This document shows positions 39,390 to 49,699 of a DNA stretch of 64,000 bases, one piece after another. The notes beneath the pieces were generated by a model. It saw only the letters and a list, made by a program, of their open reading frames with translations, was not told the DNA's origin and did no database searches. The translations under genes and the position numbers were made by a program. The DNA comes from Amphibalanus amphitrite (taxonomy: Eukaryota > Arthropoda > Thecostraca > Balanomorpha > Balanidae), in the NCBI RefSeq assembly GCF_019059575.1, contig NW_024881627.1, positions 372,001 through 436,000 of the forward strand, read 5' to 3'. Numbering within the stretch: position 1 is the first letter of the stretch; each line of letters opens with the position of its first letter.

Positions 39390-41546
39390 CTATTCCTTCA
39401 GATTATCCAGCACCCAGTCCAGGTACTCCGTGACACGGGTGTAGATCCCAGGCACGTTCCTCGTCCCACAGCGCACAGAGCCGAACGACACGATTCCGAT
39501 CTGGACAAACGGCAGCCGGCGGCCGGGCATGGAGAGTCCCACCAGCGGTCCGCCCGAGTCTCCCGAACAGGAGTCCTTGAGCCGCTCACCGCCGGCGCAC
39601 AGCTGCGTGCGCCCGATGTTGGCGCGCCGCCGGAAGATGGGCACACACTCCTCGTGGGACAGCACCGGCAGGCGCACCTCCAGCAGCTTGGAGCTGCTCT
39701 CGCCGCCTGCCCAGAGGAGATCAGAGATGGGTCAGAAGGTGCACAACGGGTCGGGCAGGCCGGGTCAGGTCAGGTCAGGTCGAGTCAGGTCAGCTCGAGT
39801 CGGGTCAGGTCAGACCGGGTCGAGACGGGAGAACGGTGAACGGGTGGGTTAGTGCTGAAGCTGCCTAATGCTACATATAAAAAAAAAAATCGTTTAACCT
39901 GGTTCAATGAAATACTTTTTCACCAAAACGTCAGTAAATGTTTCGATAGACGTGTTTCTCGTATTTCTTTTTATCGATGTGTAGGAAATTAAATTCAGTT
40001 TCAAATCGTGCGACAGGAAAGGTCGAGGTGTAGGCTTAGTGTCGGTTGTTATATTTTTACCACACTTAATTGTTTTATCCTCTGTTTCATGTCCTATGTA
40101 AATTGTTATTTATGCAGGAATAATAGCCCCATTATCGGATCATATATCTGGTCGGGTATTGAGGTCGTCGACTGGCGTAGAAATATTGCTGTCATTTATT
40201 GGTGAACCTGGGTGCCTGTCCCAAAGGCCGTTAATGTCCTGGGCGCCTCGTGGTATTGGTGTGCCACATTGGATCCCAGCTGACTTTTTCACGGCCCCTG
40301 CAGACCTCGAAGACCGGGCCCGATGCGGCCGACGGTCGATAGTGCGCGGTGTTGGTGTACACTGTACAGGGCGGCGTCGGCGGCCACTGACGAGCCGCCG
40401 CCAGAGCCGCGCCGGTCGCCACCCGTTATGGCGGGCGCTGCGGACCAGCCACCGGCCACCGGTCGGCGGCTCGTGGCGCCGCTGGTGGCCCGCGGCGCCC
40501 TCCTGGTGCTGCTGTTGTTCCTGGTCTATCTGCAGGCGCTCGAGTACCGCGCGCAGCCGGTGCTCTCCGCCATGACCCGGTGGCGCGCCGCCTTCCCCCG
40601 GCTCACGCTCTGTCCCGAGGGGGAGATGAGAGACCCGTTGATGCTGGAGCTGTACCGGCAGATGGCTGCCGGAAACCTCTCCGTGGCAGAGTACTATCGG
40701 CGCAGCACGCTCGACATGAGAGACTTCCAGCTGAACGTCATGAGGGTACTGGGTGAACTGGCCACCGGTGAGAGCTGGAATGATCGGGAGGTCGCCATCC
40801 CCGGCGAGGGGCAGTTCGGCGCCTGGCGAGAGCGCTACTACCTGTCCAATGAGTACGACGGTCTCGGTTTGACGCCGCTGCGCTGCGTCACCTTCGAGCC
40901 CAGCGATCGCCTGCACGGGTTCCGCAGCTATGGCACCGTCGACGTCGAGTTGGTGCTGCGCGTGCCGGTGCCGTTTTTCAAACGTCACGGCGGAGATGAG
41001 ATGGGTATGTTCGGCGAGGGACGGCGCACCTACCGTCTGTACGTGCACGGCCCCGAGGAGCCCAGCGTCGGCGACCTGGCGCGCGGCGGCGAGTACCCGC
41101 GCACGCCGTTCGTGCCGGTGCCGCCCGGCGGCGGGGTGGTCATCTACCAGGTGACATCTCGTCAGCGGCGGCTGGCCAACGTGCGCCGCCGGCCGTGCCG
41201 CTCGGAGCCGGGCTACTCGCCGGCGCGCTGTCTGAAGGAGTGCCAGTGGCGGCGGCTGGCGGCGCACACCGGCTGTCGGCTGCCGCACATGGTCTCCGTC
41301 GGGGTGTATCTGCCCGAAACGAGCGGCCCCTTAGACCACCTGCCGGCCTGTCGACGGCTGGTCCAGCTAGACGCTTACCAGGGCGGTAATCTGTTTGTCG
41401 GGGCCGGCAACACTGAAGGCTGTCCTCTCAGCTTCGAGTGGAACCACGGGTATGCACAGTGGGAGGCGGCAAGAAGACCAGAGAATCATTCCGGCTCTCT
41501 GCGGTATAGCAGCGAACGACTGATTGATGGTGAAAACACGGCACCA

Positions 41547-41592
<46 letters not shown>

Positions 41593-44500
41593 TGCCGCCG
41601 CCACCGGTAGCACCACCCTTGCCAACGGTTCGCAGAAGCGACACCGCCGAGCAGTTCGTGCCAAATGAACTATTATCTTCCCTGGCCGACTGTGAGTGCC
41701 CCGCCGCCTGCAGTGAGGACACCTACCACCTGCGCTCCGACCAGCTGAGTCTCGGCAGCTCCACCCTGAACACGTGTCTGGTCTACGTGAAGCTGCAGGT
41801 CGACCTGCTGGCCGAGCGCGTCGAGGAGAGCCTGGCCATGAAGGAGGCCACCCTGCTGGCCAACATCGGCGGTTTTGTCGGCGTGGTGACGGGCGCCTCG
41901 CTGTTCGCCGTGGTGGCGGTGCTCGAGCACCTCGTCCGCTGGGTGGTGAGCAGGAGACGCAGGAAGGGCCCAGTGGGCCGCGAGGAGATTCACCACCCAC
42001 CCGCTGGCGTTGTCGAGGTCTGGAGAGAACCACATCACATGGAAACGTTCCCTCAAAATGGACGGCCGAGGGATGTGCGCATCTGGCTGAGGTAGACAAG
42101 AAACTGGAAATGGGCTGGCTCTTATTTTTTGCGCGCAGGAAATGGGCTACGAGTACGTGCATCGAAGATGCACATAACCGGTCCCAGTTGCTGAGATAGA
42201 CGTCAAGTAGATATAATGTGTTATCGAACACAGGTAATGCGTGCCTTTTTTGGGCGCAGTTGAGATGGTCAGCATACCGTCGTATCACATTGTGGCCTAA
42301 GGCCAAATTCGTTTCGATCAGATATACTTGTCATTGAAGATATTGCATTCAAAGGCCCTTGATAGATAAACACTTTCAGTAAAACGTTACGGTGCCCTGG
42401 CAGCGAAAGTAATATGAAGTCCCGAAGTAACTAATAAAAACTTAGGCTTTAAATTCCCGATAACGATAAAAAGAATACAAAAAGTCTTACAGACAATGAC
42501 CAGCAACAGATTGAACTTATCGTGTAAAAAATATATATATATATGTCACTTTACTATAGCAAAGTTAACCGTCACGTGGTAAAAAAACACCATCGTAAAT
42601 ATGAAGGCACAATCAATATTATTAACGTCACTCAAGTAAAGATCACACTGAAAGACCAGAAATAAAAGGCAGATACATTACGTTTCACCATGAATGCTGC
42701 ATTCTGGCCAAGTGCAGTCGGTAAATATTCCGGCCGTCCGGTCCACTCAGGGTATAGGTCCACTCACTACCCGGGCCGCCTGTTTATACACTCACGTGCA
42801 GAGGTGAGTCCGAATCCGACCGCCCACGGACGCTCTCCGACAAACTGCTCCTCTCGCTGGCCGAACGGCAGACACAGCGGAGACACAAACGCTGCGGAGA
42901 GGGCACAGAGTATACGGTCAGCCGCCGGTCGAACGGCAGACACAGGGGAGACACAAACGCTGCGGAGAGGGCACAGAGTATACGGTCAGCCGCCGGTCGA
43001 TCGGCAGACACAGGGGAGACACAAACGCTGCAGAGAGGACACACACACCACAGAGTGCGGTCAGTCACCGGTCGAAATCAGACCAACTTCAGAGTTCAGC
43101 GGTATGAGCGGTTGTAGTATAACGCATCGAGGCTTGATTAACACGAGCGTAAAACTGGTTTCATCAGTGAGCCGTCTATCATTCATGCCATATGTAGAAT
43201 ACGAGTCATAGTTTGGATCAAGTGCCTAACCTATAGTTTGGCTGCCCTTTGGGCCCCTTCATTGGAATGATGATATCGCACTGACTTCAGTTAGTAATGA
43301 GCAGAAATAAATGAGCAGACGCCGCTTATATATAATAATGTAAGTCAATGTAATTACTTATTAGTACCGTACCAATTCCAATGCTGTCTCCGAGGTAGCC
43401 GTATGTCTAATGCCTTTTGACCCGCTATTTATAACATACATCCATTATATGAGCATTACCCTCTGGTGTGAAACAATTATATTTATCGATTAATCCTGGT
43501 AAACATCGGACGCAAATGCATTAATTACATTCGATATTCGAGCCTTATTTTGCAGCTCCCTCGTGACAACACGGTCCCTAGCGCTATGAGCCGTAACGTC
43601 ATCCTCCCTGACCTTACGATTTGTAACGTAACGAGCCGTGCCGTCACACCCGTTCCCTGATCGACCTACTTGTCAGGTTGGCCGGCCGAGACAGCCGAAC
43701 TAGCGCGATGTCGTTCCTGAGACGGATGGGTGAGTCGTACTGGTCATGAGTGATGACCTCCTCAATGTCAAAGTTCTGAGGCGGGTCGGCACACCGCTGC
43801 ATGCCGTCGCTGAGACGCTGAGGGTCAAAAGGGTCACCGTTAGGTCAAATGAGGTCATTGAAAGGTCAGACGAGCTCACCGACAGGTCAGAAGGGTCACC
43901 GATTGGTCAGGCAAGGTCATTGATAGGTCAGACGGGTCACTTGGTCACTGAAGGATTAGGCACCCTTGTCTTAGATCGGAGTGGGGTCATGACCAGGTCA
44001 GGCGAGGTCAAAGTAGGACCCATGACGATTGTAAGCGAAAAACGTTCATGCATCAATAATCAAGGACTATGAAGTCTCTAAGTAACGTGATGCGTTAGTT
44101 CAACTATTTTACGTTAATAAGGAAAAATAAAGCGTTTTCAAATGTTATTCGCCCGTATGACAGCTCAGTAAAGCGGCAATTATCTCCAATGAGGCTCACC
44201 TGACAGTCTAATTCATTGTCGAGATCGTGCTCGCCGAGACGAATGGTAGATCTGAAAAGGATTGTTGGTTGTAAGAAAGTTGTTCTAGCTGAATGGAACG
44301 ATTCCAAATCACTGCTGCATATGATTCATATCAATGTCTCTTCTCCATTACTAATGAACAATCGCTGCAGACTCATGAAAACTTCTGTGATGCATGAATG
44401 ATGCATGCATGCCTTCGCGCCGCCGCCCATTCACAGCGGGAAGTCGGTGTATATTATAGTATTTATAATGTAGGTACTCACAGGGTGAAGTCGGTGGGCA

Positions 44501-47500
44501 GGTTTGTGACGCAGTGGGCCGCCGTCAGCACGTAGCGACTGTTGATGAGAGAGCCGCCGCACCGGTACTCCACCTCCTCCTTACCGGTCACTGTAGCAGC
44601 GACAGCGGCGGGCCAGTGAGAACAGAGGACAGCGAGAGGGGGCAGCTAACAGGTACCGGTCACTGCAGCAGCGACAGCGGCGGGCCAGTGAGAACAGGCA
44701 GGGCAGCGAGAGGGGGCAGCTAACAGGTACCGGTCACTGCAGCAGCGACAGCGGCGGGCCAGTGAGAACAGAGGGCAGCGAGAGGGGGCAGCTAACAGGT
44801 ACCGGTCACTGCAGCAGCGACAGTGGCGGGCCAGTGAGAACAGAGGGCAGCGAGAGGGGGCAGCTAACAGGTACCGGTCACTGCAGCAGCGACAGAGGCG
44901 GGCCAGTGAGAACAGAGGGCAGCGAGAGGGGGCAGCTAACAGGTACCGGTCACTGCAGCAGCGACAGCGGCGGGCCAGTGAGAACAGAGGGCAGCGAGAG
45001 GGGGCAGCTAACAGGTACCGGTCACTGCAGCAGCGACAGCGGCGGGCCAGTGAGAACAGAGGGCAGCGAGAGGGGGCAGCTAACAGGTACCGGTCACTGC
45101 AGCAGCGACAGCGGCGGGCCAGTGAGAACAGAGGGCAGCGAGAGGGGGCAGCTAACAGGCGTCGAGCAGATCAGGGCAGGGAGCAGGCAGGAAACAGTGC
45201 TCGATAGTGAAAAACTGCCAACAACTGACAGCATGCGAGATTGCATAGAATATGCGACGGTTGAGCTTGCAATGCACGCTTGTGTGTTCATGCTGAGCTT
45301 AATTTAACTTGATGGCACAAGTCACAGTTTAGACGTTCATCGTGCTGCTAAAGTGTTTCGATCAGCGTACGAAAAAAGAAATCCTACCACCCGTAGCGGT
45401 GCACCCAGCGGGTGCGCTGTGTCACCCAGTTCCGCTCACCTGTGTACCCCAGAGCAGCGAGCCACGGGTGTCCGCCGATCCGGACCAGCGTGCCGCCGAC
45501 AATACGCTCCGCCAGAATGATACCGCACGTGCCGTCTCCCTGCGGCAGCAGATGTCTGAAACACGGACACAAGTGATAGTCAGTGGCGCAGAGACTCCGA
45601 CTGTTTAAAGGAAATAATTCACTTTCACGAAATTATTTTTTTTGCAATGGATTTATGATTTTTTATGTTCAAAATGATCAGCAAAGAAAATAAAACCTAT
45701 TTATAACAAAAGATTATTTTCTATATTTTGATATAGGAAGAACTTTTCAGTTTCTGTAAGGCACAGGCGATCCAGTATGAAAAGAGCATGGGTCCCGAAA
45801 ATTCTTCAGAAACTAGAGAAATTATCGCGGCCACCGGCATTTGGGCGATCTGCTGCTGCTGAATGTCCTTATTGATCAGTACGAGAATTTCTCTAGAGTT
45901 CTCGTAGATAATTTCTCTAGTTTCTTAAGAATTTTCGGTACCCATGCTCTTTTCATACTGGATGCGAATATATGCAAGGCACTCATCGACACCTTTTTCG
46001 GGACGAGAAATAGAATATCTTTGCCTAGGGTGATCGTTGGGCTGTAAAAGCTCCTGATTTATGCTCGTCTCAGCCCAGGCTACGGAACTGCTATTCCAGT
46101 TCAAAACCCATGTTAAAAAGTGAACTATTTCCTTTAACAGATAACCGTCAAAGTCCGCCTCCGATATTTTACTATAACAAGCAGTCCTTAACCTTCGATC
46201 GTTTAAATACAGCCGAGAGTAACACCGAGTCCAACCGTCTCACAGATGGGCGTTAGTAGCAATGACTGTTTGACAACTGTTTATAGCTCTAACGGTTTAA
46301 CCAAATCACTGATAACACCGATCGTTCAATGCACAACCGTTACTAGCACCGACCATCTAACAGTTAATCGTTAAAACCTCCCGACCGTTTACCAGAAAGT
46401 CTCTAATAACACCGACCATCTAACACACAACCGTTACAATGCCGACCGTGTAGCAAAAATTGCTTGCAACAGCGACACGAAGCAAATGTCAAAAACGCCT
46501 AATGTTGAATATGACTCGGTAAAACACGTATGTAGTAAAGAGCAAGTAGCATACGAATCTTTTCAATTAGCAATTACATATAAATACGCGGACCGGTTTC
46601 GTCTATGAAAGACTTCTTCAGCGCTTTTTTCAAAAACGTATAACGTCAAAAAAAAAAAACGTCAAAAAAAAGCGCTGAAGAAGTCTTTCATAGACGAAAC
46701 CGGTCCGCGTATTTATATGTAATTGCTAATTGAATAGATTCGTATGCTACTTGCTCTTTACTACGTACCTGTCCAATATATCTACATAAAACACGTATGT
46801 ACGTACCGTTTTTTAAAAAGGGCTACGTGATAATACCGACCATTAATATTTCATATAGAACCGCTAGTCGGGCATTGTGCTAAACAGCGTAAGTAGGCCA
46901 TGTCACCGACAAACGAACAAAACCGCAAAATTAGCAACATTGCAAAACATCGGCCCGGTAACGGTCGGCTTTATCGATTGCCGGAGCTGAGTGAATCAGA
47001 TAAACCACTCTGCAGTCCTCACCTGTTGGGGTGGACCTGTGTGCAGTTGTCGCAGACAGGCTCTGGGGAGGGCGTCGCTATGGGTCCCTCGGTGACAGGC
47101 TCGGTGACAGGCTCGGTGACAGGTGGATCAGTGACTGGAGGTTCGGTCACTGGAGGATCAGTCACTGGAGGTTCCGTGACAGGAGGATCAGTCACTGGAG
47201 GTTCAGTGACCGGAGGCTCAGTCACAGGAGGTTCGGTCACCGGCGGTTCGGTGACCGGTTTTCTGGGGACCGGCGGTTTGGTGACGGGCACACGATGAGC
47301 ACAGCAGACAAGCGGTATCCGACCCTGCAACAAACGTGAACATTGATTTGTGTCGCTCATACATGCACATTGCACATTAAACAAATACACTAGACTAGAT
47401 GATCGTCAGATACCAGAATAAAGTCCCTTTGTACCAAACAACATTGCATAGCATTGATCTCGCAATGTTTTTGGACCCATAAGACATGCAACAAAGCACC

Positions 47501-49699
47501 CCTGATAAAATGACACTCAGGCGTATAAAGTACAGCGCAGACCCGCGCGCTGGCGCTGCCGTGTCGGGCCACGGGAAGGGCCGCAGGCTCACCTTGAAGC
47601 CACAGATGCTGCTGCGGATGTTCTGAATGTCCTGCGAGCTGGGCCTGTTCCTGATCATGCTGAGGATGGCCGGACAGTTGGAAGCGGTGACGCAGTCTCC
47701 CGTCCGGTCCCGCCAGTCGGTACAGTCCTCCTGCCGGCGCTCTGCGGACCGGGTACGGCAGATATATCAGAGCTCGGCGAATACACGTATATAGAGACGG
47801 ACAGGCAGAGACAAATAGAGCGAAAAATAGAGACGACAGGGACAGACGTAACCATTATCTGAGCGAACAAAGAGACGGACAGACCCATAGAGACACATTA
47901 TCTGCGCGAATATACAGACGGACAGGCGCATACTGTAGACACATTATCTGAGCGAATGTAGAGACGGACAGACCCATAGAGACACATTATCTGCGCGAAT
48001 ATACAGACGGACAGGCGCATACCGTAGACACATTATCTGAGCGAATGTAGAGACGGACAGGCGCATACTGCAGACACATTATCTGAGCGAATGTAGAGAC
48101 GGACAGGCGCATACTGTAGACACATTATCTGAGCGAATGTAGAGACGGGCAGGCGCATACTGTAGACACATTATCTGCGCAAATATACAGACGGACAGGC
48201 GCATACTGTAGACACATTATCTGAGCGAATGTAGAGACGGGCAGGCGCATACTGTAGACACATTATCTGCGCAAATATACAGACGGACAGGCGCATACTG
48301 TAGACACATTATCTGAGCGAATGTAGAGACGGGCAGGCGCATACTGTAGACACATTATCTGCGCAAATATACAGACGGACAGGCGCATACTGTAGACACA
48401 TTATCTGAGCGAATGTAGAGACGGACAGGCGCATACTGCAGACACATTATCTGAGCGAATGTAGAGACGGACAGGCGCATACTGTAGACACATTATCTGA
48501 GCGAATGTAGAGACGGGCAGGCGCATACTGTAGACACATTATCTGCGCAAATATACAGACGGACAGGCGCATACTGTAGACACATTATCTGAGCGAATGT
48601 AGAGACGGGCAGGCGCATACTGTAGACACATTATCTGCGCAAATATACAGACGGACAGGCGCATACTGTAGACACATTATCTGAGCGAATGTAGAGACGG
48701 GCAGGCGCATACTGTAGACACATTATCTGCGCAAATATACAGACGGACAGGCGCATACTGCAGACACATTATCTGAGCGAATGTAGAGACGGGCAGGCGC
48801 ATACTGTAGACACATTATCTGCGCAAATATACAGACGGACAGGCGCATACTGCAGACACATTATCTGAGCGAATGTAGAGACGGGCAGGCACAAACAGAC
48901 CATGATCTGGCCGCAGATCGGGACGGTCAGACACGGACAGACACATCAGACGGACCGCCGTCAGGCCACGGTATGCATCGTGACGGTAGGTATTTCCAAA
49001 GTAGCTCTCGGTGATCGGTGTCGTGTCCGTTTCACAATAACTGGTCTTGTTCATGACATGATCACGATGTAGAGGAAAATGCCAATAAACGTGACTTGCA
49101 GCATTATTTCTGGGCATGGCCTCACCCCCCCCCCCCCACACACACACACATACAGACTTATGTATAATAATTCTTGAACGTATGTCGTTATGTGTGACAT
49201 ATCGATTGTCTCGCTAGGAAACTACCAAACTTACACACAAATATGTTTTTATGTCGCTCAAGTAAATGTTTTCATCCCGTTAATCTGCATTATTCTCTTG
49301 TCTAAAAACTCTTCAATCGAGCAAGTTGCGTTGTCATTTCTATTTTATTTTCTCCGACGTACCTACGGGTGTTTTAGTAACTGGATCGGAAACGTTTGTT
49401 ATAGAGATATTTGTTTATTGCCCCACATCGTTTAAAAGTTCTGTTGGTCACACATATACGGAAAGTGAAGTTAAGTAACTACGTTTTAACATACAAAGTG
49501 GATAGTTTTAGTCTAGCCAGTTCATAACAGATTTAGACCAATGAATACTGACTTGTCCATGCTATTAAATCAACTGAGACCCCATAAGCTCACCTTCGTT
49601 AAAGTTGATATCGGGTGCTCTCCGGTTCCGACTGAGCGCCTGGGTTGGAACCAGCGCAGACGTCACCAGCAGCACCACACCGGCGAGCAGTGGTCGCAT
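39390..49699 (-). CDS. Clip-domain trypsin-like serine protease (9 exons)
   Basis: Secreted zymogen of the arthropod clip-protease class, which acts in haemolymph cascades such as melanisation and Toll activation. Exons: 49699-49594, 47741-47593, 47324-47023, 45555-45440, 44590-44482, 44251-44200, 43796-43670, 42891-42796, 39706-39390. All junctions match in phase and give 457 residues. A signal peptide (MRPLLAGVVLLVTSALVPTQA) precedes a clip domain with six cysteines (about residues 46-93, ending PLVCC). Next come a Pro/Thr linker of VTEPPVTDPP repeats and the activation site ER|IVGG. The catalytic triad is His250 (TAAHC), Asp307 (NDIAL) and Ser403 (GDSGGP). Asp397, six residues before Ser403, predicts trypsin-like cleavage after Arg/Lys. 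The C-terminus is GIYTRVTEYLDWVL. The usual GWG motif is GFG. A DEG/ENaC gene lies antisense in intron 8, and several introns carry minisatellites beside exons. Confidence 0.93.
39755..39835. repeat. GGTCA-type repeat near exon 9 acceptor of the protease gene
   Basis: GGTCA / GAGTCAGGTCA units occupy about 80 bp in intron 8, starting about 50 bp from the last exon's acceptor. On the gene's strand this is TGACC-rich. Confidence 0.8.
40428..42095 (+). CDS. DEG/ENaC (pickpocket-type) sodium channel subunit, nested antisense
   Basis: Predicted 555-residue amiloride-sensitive-type Na+ channel subunit of the plasma membrane, acting as a trimer. The first transmembrane segment is at about residues 15-38, followed by the post-TM1 FPRLTLC (56-62). 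The extracellular cysteine-rich region includes CRSEPGYSPARCLKEC and the hallmark DCECPAAC-x3-TY. The second transmembrane segment lies near 476-507: ANIGGFVGVVTGAS, with the G-x-S selectivity-filter motif (GAS), then FAVVAVLEHLVRWVV. The ATG at 40428 is chosen because it places TM1 at the usual distance. The longer upstream frame starts with an unlikely leader. An odd (CCG/CCA)n tract at about 41543-41608 encodes some 20 prolines just before the DCECP motif; part of that stretch might be an unspliced intron. The reading frame is otherwise uninterrupted. It lies entirely inside intron 8 of the protease gene on the opposite strand. Confidence 0.93.
42433..42438 (+). terminator. Candidate polyadenylation signal of the DEG/ENaC gene
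   Basis: AATAAA about 340 bp downstream of the channel stop codon, the first clear one on this strand. Confidence 0.45.
42862..43075. repeat. 68-bp tandem repeat that copies the exon-8 3' splice site of the protease
   Basis: CGAACGGCA / CGATCGGCA begin at 42862, 42930 and 42998, exactly 68 bp apart; the third unit degenerates. On the gene's strand each unit contains the CCTCTCCGCAG acceptor (CTCTCTGCAG in the degenerate third unit) and the first bases of exon 8, encoding FVSPLCLP or FVSPVCLP. Only the copy nearest the exon body continues into the full exon. Confidence 0.92.
43815..44015. repeat. GGTCA-rich degenerate repeat beside exon 7 of the protease
   Basis: Units such as AGGTCA followed by 4-9 variable bases and GGTCACCGAT repeat about 14 times in intron 6, starting about 20 bp from the exon-7 acceptor at 43797. 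On the gene's strand this is TGACC-rich. Confidence 0.8.
44582..45159. repeat. 72-bp tandem repeat (8 copies) that copies the exon-5 3' splice site of the protease
   Basis: TACCGGTCACTG recurs at 44582, 44654, 44728, 44800, 44872, 44944, 45016 and 45088. The period is 72 bp, with one 74-bp unit. On the gene's strand each copy reads a pyrimidine-rich stretch, CTGCTGCAG and then TGACCGGTA, the start of exon 5. The first copy overlaps the real exon start (44590). The long frame encoding a 24-residue repeat is a by-product. Confidence 0.95.
45605..46137. mobile_element. 533-bp MITE-like element with ~22-bp terminal inverted repeats and internal foldback
   Basis: TTAAAGGAAATAATTCACTTT at 45605 is mirrored at 46117-46137 with one mismatch. 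Inside, a second inverted repeat (45771-45962, arms about 55 bp, from CCAGTATGAAAAGAGCATGGG) forms a large hairpin. Non-coding, within intron 3 of the protease gene. Confidence 0.8.
46529..46768. repeat. Large near-perfect palindrome (foldback element)
   Basis: Arms of about 115 bp run from GTAGTAAAGAGCAAGTAG inward to GCGCTTTTTT and back, with a tiny A-rich loop. They would form a very stable cruciform or hairpin. A direct repeat, AAAACACGTATGTA, occurs at the left edge and again near 46,790. Intron 3 of the protease gene. Confidence 0.9.
47094..47280 (-). repeat. 18-bp coding repeat (Pro/Thr linker) in protease exon 3
   Basis: Units such as GTCACTGGAGGTTCG, alternating with GGATCA, encode PVTEPP/PVTDPP repeats between the clip and protease domains. 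They are in frame and likely form a flexible, O-glycosylated linker. Confidence 0.9.
47780..48895. repeat. 46-bp minisatellite with 92-bp higher-order structure
   Basis: About 23 units of 46 bp. Two unit types alternate for much of the array: GAGCGAATGTAGAGACGGGCAG and GCGCAAATATACAGACGGACAG, each after the shared GCGCATACTGTAGACACATTATCT. This gives a 92-bp higher-order period. It fills most of intron 1 of the protease gene, beginning about 40 bp from the exon-2 acceptor. Confidence 0.93.

Noticed and set aside
40140-41288. 382-codon minus-strand frame opposite the DEG/ENaC gene
   Set aside because: Shadow of the channel gene's GC-rich codons; the plus-strand frame has all family motifs.
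44514-45307. Apparent protein with a 24-residue repeat (RTEGSERGQLTGTGHCSSDSGGPV type)
   Set aside because: The 72-bp unit happens to be a multiple of three without a stop. The array lies antisense in a protease intron and is explained by copying of the exon-5 acceptor.
47780-48895. CRISPR-like repeat array
   Set aside because: Units are contiguous 46-bp tandem repeats without unique spacers, in a eukaryotic intron.
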